Source: Glandiceps talaboti (Eukaryota; Hemichordata; Enteropneusta; Spengelidae). Taken from it: a DNA stretch of 64,000 nucleotides. A model generated the notes under the pieces. It was given only the letters and a program-made list of their open reading frames with translations. It had not been told where the DNA came from and did no database searches. A program made the translations under genes and the position numbers. Where the stretch lies: the NCBI RefSeq assembly GCF_964340395.1, contig NC_135571.1, forward strand, positions 5,001-69,000, read 5' to 3'. This document shows positions 12,801 through 23,203 of this stretch, piece after piece. Position 1 is the stretch's first letter. Every line of letters starts with the position of its first letter.

Positions 12801-15800
12801 TTCATTTCCCCTTGAATAAATCAACTGGTTAGGGTTATGCATAAACATATTACCCACAATACAACCCTATGATGACATTTGACCCCCAAAATTCATTCAA
12901 TCAATGCAAGTAATTTTTATACATCTATCCTTAAGATTGGGTCAAAAAATTCAATCAGGAAGGTACAAAATTAGTCTGTTTTCAAATAAATTCGCGCCCC
13001 CTAGTGGCAATATTCAGGTAAAAAAGTACTCTTCTTTAGATGACTTTGGCAATGTTCAATACCCAACATGGGGCTTCACAAATGTACTTTATTGTTAATG
13101 TATCTTTATGAAATTGTCAAGTTACATTGCCAACTAACTTATCTACCCGACACTGAAATTGGGGGTCAAAGGTCAAAGGTCAAAGTAGTGAGAGCCAGTG
13201 CTCAATTTAGAACTTATATCAAGAATTTTTTTCACCATTTACAAATAGAAAATCATAATATCTATAGAAAGTTATAAACTATATTTAATACCAGAGCAGG
13301 GTATGTATTCGTCTATGCCTTGCTTAACAGTAAGAGTTCAAAGGTGACCATCAAAATCCTTCAAAATCCCTGTACACCATGAAATATGCACCAAAATTGG
13401 AAATAAGTGAACACTAGAATTTGGAAACCATATTTCTGCAAAAGACTCAGACAAGATATTAAGTGTCTGCTTCATGATCATTAACACGAGTAGTTCAGCA
13501 CACAAAAACTTGTGAAATTCCATAGAAATGTGCCTTTTAAAAATTAAAATTACTTTTCTCCATAGGCTAACATGGTTAAAATAATGTAGAAAAAAATTGA
13601 AATTCCAAAAAAATATTTCCACTAATCATTGTGACATGCAATTTATGACATTAGTCATTCTAATTAATAAGAGTATTTCAAGACAAAAAAAACCGGTGAA
13701 TTTATATAGATAAATGCCTTTTACAAATAATGACAGTTTTCCACATGTTAACCTAATGGCAAAAAAAAACCAGTCAAACAAACATACTTCTACTAGCCAT
13801 TGAGACATGTGATTTAAAACATAAGTCAAGAATATTAATATACACCTATCCTGAAAATTTGGTCAAAGAATACTTACAGGAAATTTTTTTTAAATTGAAA
13901 AGCAAAGCGCGCCCTCAGTGGTAACGTTTATTTTGACATTTTGACAACTTAGAAAAACACTCATTTCTCATTATTTTTCGACCACATTTGGTGAGCAGTA
14001 CAATTTAGTGTACCTAACAACATATTGACGGCATTAAGCCTAAATTCATTTCCCCTTGAATAAATCAACTGGTTAGGGTTATGCATAAACATATTACCCA
14101 CAATACAACCCTATGATGACATTTGACCCCCAAAATTCATTCAATCAATGCAAGTAATTTTTATACATCTATCCTTAAGATTGGGTCAAAAAATTCAATC
14201 AGGAAGGTACAAAATTAGTCTGTTTTCAAATAAATTCGCGCCCCCTAGTGGCAATATTCAGGTAAAAAAGTACTCTTCTTTAGATGACTTTGGCAATGTT
14301 CAATACCCAACATGGGGCTTCACAAATGTACTTTATTGTTAATGTATCTTTATGAAATTGTCAAGTTACATTGCCAACTAACTTATCTACCCGACACTGA
14401 AATTGGGGGGTCAAAGGTCAAAGGTCAAAGTAGTGAGAGCCAGTGCTAGCTCAATTTAGAACTTATATCAAGAATTTTTTTTCACCATTTACAAATAGAA
14501 AATCATAATATCTATAGAAAGTTATAAACTATATTTAATACCAGAGCAGGGTATGTATTCGTCTATGCCTTGCTTAACAGTAAGAGTTCAAAGGTGACCA
14601 TCAAAATCCTTCAAAATCCCTGTACACCATGAAATATGCACCAAAATTGGAAATAAGTGAACACTAGAATTTGGAAACCATATTTCTGCAAAAGACTCAG
14701 ACAAGATATTAAGTGTCTGCTTCATGATCATTAACACGAGTAGTTCAGCACACAAAAACTTGTGAAATTCCATAGAAATGTGCCTTTTAAAAATTAAAAT
14801 TACTTTTCTCCATAGGCTAACATGGTTAAAATAATGTAGAAAAAAATTGAAATTCCAAAAAAATATTTCCACTAATCATTGTGACATGCAATTTATGACA
14901 TTAGTCATTCTAATTAATAAGAGTATTTCAAGACAAAAAAAACCGGTGAATTTATATAGATAAATGCCTTTTACAAATAATGACAGTTTTCCACATGTTA
15001 ACCTAATGGCAAAAAAAAACCAGTCAAACAAACATACTTCTACTAACCATTGAGACATGTGATTTAAAACATAAGTCAAGGATATTAATATACACCTATC
15101 CTGAAAATTTGGTCAAAGAATACTTTAATACAGGAAATTTTTTTTAAATTGAAAAGCAAAGCGCGCCCTCAGTGGTAACGTTTACTTTGACATTTTGACA
15201 ACTTAGAAAAACACTCATTTCTCATTATTTTTCGACCACATTTGGTGAGCAGTACAATTTAGTGTACCTAACAACATATTGACGGCATTAAGCCTAAATT
15301 CATTTCTCCTTGAATAAATCAACAGGTTAGGGTTATGCATAAACATATTACCCACAATACAACCTCATGATTACATTTGACCCCCAAAATTTATTCAATC
15401 AATGCAAGTAATTTTTATACATCTATCCTTAAGATTGGGTCAAAGAATTCAATCAGGAAGGTACAAAATTAGCCTGTTTTCAAATAAAATCGCGCCCCCT
15501 AGTGGCAATATTCAGGTAAAAAAGTACTCTTCTTTTGATGACTTTGGCAATGTTCAATACCCAACATGGGGCTTCACAAATGTACTTTATTGTTAATGTA
15601 TCTTTATGAAATTGTCAAGTTACATTGCCAACTAACTTATCTACCCGACACTGAAATTGGGGGGTCAAAGGTCAAAGGTCAAAGTAGTGAGAGCCAGTGC
15701 TAGCTCAATTTAGAACTTATATCAAGAATTTTTTTTCACCATTTACAAATAGAAAATCATAATATCTATAGAAAGTTATAAACTATATTTAATACCAGAG

Positions 15801-18800
15801 CAGGGTATGTATTCGTCTATGCCTTGCTTAACAGTAAGAGTTCAAAGGTGACCATCAAAATCCTTCAAAATCCCTGTACACCATGAAATATGCACCAAAA
15901 TTGGAAATAAGTGAACACTAGAATTTGGAAACCATATTTCTGCAAAAGACTCAGACAAGATATTAAGTGTCTGCTTCATGATCATTAACACGAGTAGTTC
16001 AGCACACAAAAACTTGTGAAATTCCATAGAAATGTGCCTTTTAAAAATTAAAATTACTTTTCTCCATAGGCTAACATGGTTAAAATAATGTAGAAAAAAA
16101 TTGAAATTCCAAAAAAATATTTCCACTAATCATTGTGACATGCAATTTATGACATTAGTCATTCTAATTAATAAGAGTATTTCAAGACAAAAAAAACCGG
16201 TGAATTTATATAGATAAATGCCTTTTACAAATAATGACAGTTTTCCACATGTTAACCTAATGGCAAAAAAAAAACAGTCAAACAAACATACTTCTACTAG
16301 CCATTGAGACATGTGATTTAAAACATAAGTCAAGGATATTAATATACACCTATCCTGAAAATTTGGTCAAAGAATACTTACAGGAAATTTTTTTTAAATT
16401 GAAAAGCAAAGCGCGCCCTCAGTGGTAACGTTTATTTTGACATTTTGACAACTTAGAAAAACACTCATTTCTCATTATTTTTCGACCACATTTGGTGAGC
16501 AGTACAATTTAGTGTACCTAACAACATATTGACGGCATTAAGCCTAAATTCATTTCCCCTTGAATAAATCAACTGGTTAGGGTTATGCATAAACATATTA
16601 CCCACAATACAACCCTATGATGACATTTGACCCCCAAAATTCATTCAATCAATGCAAGTAATTTTTATACATCTATCCTTAAGATTGGGTCAAAAAATTC
16701 AATCAGAAAGGTACAAAATTAGTCTGTTTTCAAATAAATTCGCGCCCCCTAGTGGCAATATTCAGGTAAAAAAGTACTCTTCTTTAGATGACTTTGGCAA
16801 TGTTCAATACCCAACATGGGGCTTCACAAATGTACTTTATTGTTAATGTATCTTTATGAAATTGTCAAGTTACATTGCCAACTAACTTATCTACCCGACA
16901 CTGAAATTGGGGGGTCAAAGGTCAAAGGTCAAAGTAGTGAGAGCCAGTGCTAGCTCAATTTAGAACTTATATCAAGAATTTTTTTTCACCATTTACAAAT
17001 AGAAAATCATAATATCTATAGAAAGTTATAAACTATATTTAATACCAGAGCAGGGTATGTATTCGTCTATGCCTTGCTTAACAGTAAGAGTTCAAAGGTG
17101 ACCATCAAAATCCTTCAAAATCCCTGTACACCATGAAATATGCACCAAAATTGGAAATAAGTGAACACTAGAATTTGGAAACCATATTTCTGCAAAAGAC
17201 TCAGACAAGATATTAAGTGTCTGCTTCATGATCATTAACACGAGTAGTTCAGCACACAAAAACTTGTGAAATTCCATAGAAATGTGCCTTTTAAAAATTA
17301 AAATTACTTTTCTCCATAGGCTAACATGGTTAAAATAATGTAGAAAAAAATTGAAATTCCAAAAAAATATTTCCACTAATCATTGTGACATGCAATTTAT
17401 GACATTAGTCATTCTAATTAATAAGAGTATTTCAAGACAAAAAAAACCGGTGAATTTATATAGATAAATGCCTTTTACAAATAATGACAGTTTTCCACAT
17501 GTTAACCTAATGGCAAAAAAAAAACAGTCAAACAAACATACTTCTACTAGCCATTGAGACATGTGATTTAAAACATAAGTCAAGGATATTAATATACACC
17601 TATCCTGAAAATTTGGTCAAAGAATACTTACAGGAAATTTTTTTTAAATTGAAAAGCAAAGCGCGCCCTCAGTGGTAACGTTTATTTTGACATTTTGACA
17701 ACTTAGAAAAACACTCATTTCTCATTATTTTTCGACCACATTTGGTGAGCAGTACAATTTAGTGTACCTAACAACATATTGACGGCATTAAGCCTAAATT
17801 CATTTCCCCTTGAATAAATCAACTGGTTAGGGTTATGCATAAACATATTACCCACAATACAACCCTATGATGACATTTGACCCCCAAAATTCATTCAATC
17901 AATGCAAGTAATTTTTATACATCTATCCTTAAGATTGGGTCAAAAAATTCAATCAGAAAGGTACAAAATTAGTCTGTTTTCAAATAAATTCGCGCCCCCT
18001 AGTGGCAATATTCAGGTAAAAAAGTACTCTTCTTTAGATGACTTTGGCAATGTTCAATACCCAACATGGGGCTTCACAAATGTACTTTATTGTTAATGTA
18101 TCTTTATGAAATTGTCAAGTTACATTGCCAACTAACTTATCTACCCGACACTGAAATTGGGGGGTCAAAGGTCAAAGGTCAAAGTAGTGAGAGCCAGTGC
18201 TAGCTCAATTTAGAACTTATATCAAGAATTTTTTTTCACCATTTACAAATAGAAAATCATAATATCTATAGAAAGTTATAAACTATATTTAATACCAGAG
18301 CAGGGTATGTATTCGTCTATGCCTTGCTTAACAGTAAGAGTTCAAAGGTGACCATCAAAATCCTTCAAAATCCCTGTACACCATGAAATATGCACCAAAA
18401 TTGGAAATAAGTGAACACTAGAATTTGGAAACCATATTTCTGCAAAAGACTCAGACAAGATATTAAGTGTCTGCTTCATGATCATTAACACGAGTAGTTC
18501 AGCACACAAAAACTTGTGAAATTCCATAGAAATGTGCCTTTTAAAAATTAAAATTACTTTTCTCCATAGGCTAACATGGTTAAAATAATGTAGAAAAAAA
18601 TTGAAATTCCAAAAAAATATTTCCACTAATCATTGTGACATGCAATTTATGACATTAGTCATTCTAATTAATAAGAGTATTTCAAGACAAAAAAAACCGG
18701 TGAATTTATATAGATAAATGCCTTTTACAAATAATGACAGTTTTCCACATGTTAACCTAATGGCAAAAAAAAAACAGTCAAACAAACATACTTCTACTAG

Positions 18801-19557
18801 CCATTGAGACATGTGATTTAAAACATAAGTCAAGGATATTAATATACACCTATCCTGAAAATTTGGTCAAAGAATACTTACAGGAAATTTTTTTTAAATT
18901 GAAAAGCAAAGCGCGCCCTCAGTGGTAACGTTTATTTTGACATTTTGACAACTTAGAAAAACACTCATTTCTCATTATTTTTCGACCACATTTGGTGAGC
19001 AGTACAATTTAGTGTACCTAACAACATATTGACGGCATTAAGCCTAAATTCATTTCCCCTTGAATAAATCAACTGGTTAGGGTTATGCATAAACATATTA
19101 CCCACAATACAACCCTATGATGACATTTGACCCCCAAAATTCATTCAATCAATGCAAGTAATTTTTATACATCTATCCTTAAGATTGGGTCAAAAAATTC
19201 AATCAGGAAGGTACAAAATTAGTCTGTTTTCAAATAAATTCGCGCCCCCTAGTGGCAATATTCAGGTAAAAAAGTACTCTTCTTTAGATGACTTTGGCAA
19301 TGTTCAATACCCAACATGGGGCTTCACAAATGTACTTTATTGTTAATGTATCTTTATGAAATTGTCAAGTTACATTGCCAACTAACTTATCTACCCGACA
19401 CTGAAATTGGGGGTCAAAGGTCAAAGGTCAAAGTAGTGAGAGCCAGTGCTCAATTTAGAACTTATATCAAGAATTTTTTTTCACCATTTACAAATAGAAA
19501 ATCATAATATCTATAGAAAGTTATAAACTATATTTAATACCAGAGCAGGGTATGTAT

Positions 19558-19720
19558 GGGTTTTGATAGCAAAGTTATCAATGTAGAAAATAACATATAC
19601 ATGTTAGTGTATACGTTTGACTACCACTGTACTACTAATAGTGCTTTGTTTAAAAAGTGGCTTTCATTGGCAAGAGAGTTTGTCATGTGCTATCCAAAAC
19701 AGAAATCACTTTAGTCCTAA
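19558..19720. repeat. Edge-unit-only 160-bp segment (right copy)
   Basis: Counterpart of the segment at 644-806, with scattered substitutions (for example gtatacgtttgactacc against gtatacttttgaccacc). The unit around it shares other alleles with the first unit, such as 'ccccataggc' and 'ttccgctaatc', where inner units read 'ctccataggc' and 'ttccactaatc'. Confidence 0.8.
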
Positions 19721-20818
19721 GTCTATGCCTTGCTTAACAGTAAGAGTTCAAAGGTGACCACGCAAAATCCTTCAAAATCCCTGTACACCATGAAATATGC
19801 ACCAAAATTGGAAATAAGTGAACACTAGAATTTGGAAACCATATTTCTGCAAAAGACTCAGACAAGATATTAAGTGTCTGCTTCATGATCATTAACACGA
19901 GTAGTTCAGCACACAAAAACTTGTGAAATTCCATAGAAATGTGCCTTTTAAAAATTAAAATTACTTTTCCCCATAGGCTAACATGGTTAAAATAATGTAG
20001 AAAAAAATTGAAATTCCAAAAACATATTTCCGCTAATCATTGTGACATGCAATTTATGACACTAGTCATTCTAATTAATAAGAGTATTTCAAGACAAAAA
20101 AAAAAACGGTGAATTTATATAGATAAATGCCTTTTACAAATAATGACAGTTTTCCACATGTTAACCTAATGGCAAAAAAAAAACAGTCAAACAAACATAC
20201 TTCTACTAGCCATTGAGACATGTGATTTATAACATGAGTCAAGGATATTAATATATACCTATCCTGAAAATTTGGTCAAAGAATACTTACAGGAAATTTT
20301 TTTTAAATTGTAAAGCAAAGCGCGCCCTCAGTGGTAACGTTTATTTTGTCATTTTGACAACTTAGAAAAACACTCATTTCTCATTATTTTTCGACCACAT
20401 TTGGTGAGCAGGTACAATTTAGGGTACCTAACAACATATTGACGGCATTAAACCTAAATTTATTTCTCCTTGAATAAATTAACCGGTTAGGGTTATGCAT
20501 AAACATATTACCCACAATACAATCTTATGATGATATTTGACCCCCGAAATTTATTCAATCAATGCAAGTAATTTTTATACATCTATCCTTAAGATTGGGT
20601 CAAAAAATTCAATCAGGAATGTGCAAAATTAGCCTGTTTTCAAATAAAATCGCGCCTCCTAGTGGCAATATTCAGGTAAAAAAGTACTCTTCTTTTGATG
20701 ACTTTGGCAATGTTCAATACCCAACATGGGGCTTCACAAATGTACTTTATTGTTAATGTATCTTTATGAAATTGTCAAGTTACATTGCCAACTAACTTAT
20801 CTACCCGAAACTGAAATT

Positions 20819-21165
20819 GTCATTTGTCATTGTTCATTTGGCAAGTGTCAAATCCTAGCATTTTCAGTCAAAGTTCAAAGTTGATATTGTCCAAGAGTGG
20901 TGCACACAGTTCACTCTAGTTCAAATCCATTTAGATGTCTACAACAACTTTGAAGCAAATTTATTCCTGGGATAGGAACACACTGAGAGTACTTAGCCCT
21001 GGCAGACTTATGTTAGTACATTTCACTTCAATTCCAATCCGGATAAAATGTCCGTTCTCAGAGTACCTGGCCCTGGCAGTCTTGTGTTACATTGCACTTC
21101 AATTCACATTACCACCTGTTACAGTGCACAAATTTGAAAACATGAAAAGCTCCAGAGTGCGTTTT
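20819..21165. other. Unassigned sequence right of the satellite
   Basis: No gene seen. It contains an imperfect direct duplication of ~50 bp, around 20986-21035 and 21060-21108, both reading 'agagtac..(a/g)gccctggcag.ctt.tgtta'. A degenerate run of DR1-like half-sites (gtcaaagttcaaagttg) lies near 20867-20883. Confidence 0.5.
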
Positions 21166-21272
21166 CTTTTTCGCTGTTACATGTTCTGTCATTTCTTCTT
21201 TGTGAGCACTCGATAGATACGAGCGCTCACAAAAGAACAAACGAAAGTAAACGTAACAGCAAAATTAAAAAG
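21166..21272. repeat. Imperfect ~50-bp inverted repeat (foldback)
   Basis: The arms are about 21166-21212 and 21220-21272 around a 7-base loop. Inner stems pair gtgagcactcg with cgagcgctcac, and outer parts pair gctgttac with gtaacagc. Arms are roughly 80 percent complementary by eye. Likely a degenerate MITE or foldback transposon. Confidence 0.6.
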
Positions 21273-21532
21273 GGCCGGTGGAACGCGCTCTGTACACGAA
21301 ATCGAATTTTAATTAAATTGGCCCAAATCCATCACGACACTGAGTGCAAAGTGGAGGTTCCGACATGTGTTACCTTTTTGGCTCACTAGATTGAATATAT
21401 ATAAATCTGATTGGCAGAAGGTCAGAGTGAATGTGATTGGAAGAACCGAATCAAATGAAAAGAAAGAAACTGTGAGGTACAATTACAATATATAGAGCCA
21501 GTTCAGGATAAAAATGTTTTTGTGATCCATTA

Positions 21533-21885
21533 GGCCAAATAAAAAAATGTTCGGTTCCGGTTACCCAATCCCACCTAGTTTTTCACGCCGACCCTAAACT
21601 TTTTTTTACTTATTCAAGAAAATTAATAATAAAATCGCGAAAATCGTAGTCTCGCAAGAAATAGTGGGTGCGGAAATTGACATCAACTTAAAAGACAATA
21701 TAACACTATTCTTCCAATCTGTAATGGCTGTACATCTGATAGGAAGAAATAAACAACACAGAGACCATTTCGAAAACAATGGAAAACCTGAACTAGACAC
21801 TCACCCATGAAAAAAAATGAAATACAAAATCTACCTACCCCGCCTATTTTAAAATTGAATGTAAGCGGAACCACACCATTTAGGC
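21533..21885. mobile_element. Non-autonomous MITE-like element, copy 1
   Basis: About 350 bp, clearly homologous along its length to 28968-29323. Shared landmarks include 'gaccctaaac', 'gacatcaactta' and 'ccaatctgtaatggctg'. Its ends are imperfect inverted repeats built around GGTTCCGGTTAC on the left and GTAAGCGGAACC on the right. There is no coding capacity. The right end is followed by a partial inverted second copy (21895-21936), forming a long hairpin. Confidence 0.65.
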
Positions 21886-21936
21886 GTAAAAAATGTGTGG
21901 TTCCGCTTACATTCAATAAGTAGGGTAGGTAGATTT
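21827..21936. repeat. Strong hairpin at the MITE right end
   Basis: Arms at 21854-21876 and 21895-21917 are perfectly complementary over 23 bp, with an 18-base loop. Pairing resumes further out, where 21827-21840 pairs with 21923-21936 (aaatctacctaccc against gggtaggtagattt). Confidence 0.85.
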
Positions 21937-22044
21937 TTTATTTTATTTTATTATATTTTGATCCGACTTTAGCTAAACCACAGACAAGTATAGACAAGAG
22001 ACATATTTCTTCTTAATGTCTAGTTAGTTGTCTGTGATTAATGG

Positions 22045-22410
22045 AAGTACAAGGAGTGGATGTTTACACTCACCATAGACCCTCCACACTCACTGCGTAA
22101 TGTGTTAATTGGGCAAATAACCCGCCAGTTTGTTCATAGTGAAAAGGACAAATAATCAATTTCGCGATTTTCTGGATTTCTAATATTATTTTCTGTATAT
22201 TTCAAATGAAGTTTTAAATACTGTTTCCTCTCCTTTTCTTTCCATTTCCTACCTGCTGATATCACTGTCTTATAAGAGTTTATCAGCTTTGCATTAATTA
22301 GTAGCTTGCTAGAACCCTAAACTCACTATTTGCCCAAATTTATGCCGTGAGTGTAAACATCCACAGATCCGACTAATGATTGGTAGCATTAGTCGGATCA
22401 GTAGATAATT
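22045..22410. mobile_element. Foldback/MITE-like element, copy 1
   Basis: The core is homologous to 54640-54942: both contain 'ggacaaataatca', 'tatatttcaaat', 'gagtttatcagctttgc' and 'gtgagtgtaaacatcca'. Here an 18-bp perfect inverted repeat, GTGGATGTTTACACTCAC, sits at 22056-22073 and 22347-22364. A second hairpin with 13-bp perfect arms (gatccgactaatg) lies at 22366-22378 and 22387-22399. No coding potential. Confidence 0.65.
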
Positions 22411-22489
22411 GGTTACCATTGGTTACCAGTTCGTTTCAGGATTGATTACAATATTTTACTGTTTACATATTCTACGTAAAATTCTACAA

Positions 22490-22815
22490 CGTCTCTTCAT
22501 GGCCTAACTCCAGAGTACATTTGTGATCTTCTCCAGCCATACACATCGAGTCGCACTCTACGTTCTACAAACAAGAATCTGCTTGCAACGACAAATTACA
22601 GACACGTCACCTATTGAGGTCGTTCATTTTCAAATGTCGCCCCCAAACTATTTGCCACTTGACATTCGCCAAGCCTCCAGTCTTGATTATTTCAAAACAA
22701 AACTGAAGACTTATTTGTTCACCAAAGCATATATGGTGTGCTTTTATCATTCAGCGCTACTGAACAGAACATTGCTCTGAAAATCAGCGCTATAGAAATT
22801 TGATTGATTGATTGA
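22490..22815 (+). pseudogene. Non-LTR retrotransposon 3' end (ORF2 C-terminus remnant)
   Basis: Joining two frames gives the usual C-terminal signature of CR1/L2/Rex-like ORF2 proteins. It begins with 'LQPYTSSRTLRS', then 'RSFSNVAPKLF', then 'LPLDIRQASSLDYFKTKLKT' and 'YLFTKAY'. In-frame stops and a frame change make it dead. It finishes with 'gcgctatagaaatttg' and a short (ATTG)n tail near 22801-22816, typical of a reverse-transcribed 3' end. The 5' part is missing. The clade is tentative. Confidence 0.75.
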
Positions 22816-22969
22816 TACCTGTTGTACAGTAGAATTCAATAAGCATGCCTTCTACAATACAGTAAGCTCCATGGATAAGAGTACAGTCGTCTACTTCCTA
22901 TTTTGGGAGGAGTCAGTAATTATGAGATTTGATTGACTTCTAAATAATTTATGATTTCACAAATGAAAT

Positions 22970-23203
22970 ATTCGATCATGGCTGATCATAGCTATACCGG
23001 CGCCGGATGGTATTGATTCGACCGGCTATGTTCTACGCCTTCTACGTAAAATTCTGCATCGTCTTTCGTTTTTATACGCGAAGCATTTGCGCAGGCGTAA
23101 ACGTTTAGTGTACGGTACCCGCCATTTTGAATTACTGCTGTCATTGCTGTACCACGTGAAGTACAACATTTCTTCTCTTGGAAGCAGTTTTAGTGAAACG
23201 AAG
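22970..23203 (+). promoter_or_regulatory. SNRPE: Probable SNRPE promoter and 5' UTR
   Basis: CpG is locally more frequent than in the surrounding AT-rich DNA. An NRF1-like site, TGCGCAGGCG, lies at 23088-23097. A YY1-like GCCATTTTG lies at 23121-23129, and the start codon itself sits in AAGATGGCC, another YY1-type context often seen at housekeeping and ribonucleoprotein gene starts. No TATA box is convincing, and the transcription start cannot be placed. Confidence 0.4.

Larger units (their letters stand above)
1..20818. repeat. Macrosatellite array, ~1250-bp unit, 16 full copies plus one partial
   Basis: Head-to-tail array of a nearly identical AT-rich unit. Taking the phase at base 1, units begin near 1, 1411, 2661, 3911, 5161, 6411, 7664, 8915, 10165, 11419, 12669, 13912, 15166, 16417, 17667, 18917 and 20327. 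Inner units are 1244-1254 bp; the first (1-1410) and last full unit (18917-20326) are ~1410 bp because they keep a ~160-bp segment the others lack. The right end breaks off within a unit at about 20818. The left end is outside the window or exactly at it. Small ORFs of 64, 67 and 94 codons recur in every unit but resemble no protein I know and carry frame-changing indels in some units, so I treat them as non-coding. Each unit holds a CTCF-like site and a triple DR1 motif. I do not recognise the family. Confidence 0.97.

Noticed and set aside
1-20818. Recurrent 94-, 67- and 64-codon ORFs in each satellite unit as genes
   Set aside because: Their conservation is explained by recent tandem copying. 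Indels alter them in some units (for example the unit at 1411-2660 breaks the 64-codon frame), and no domain is recognisable.
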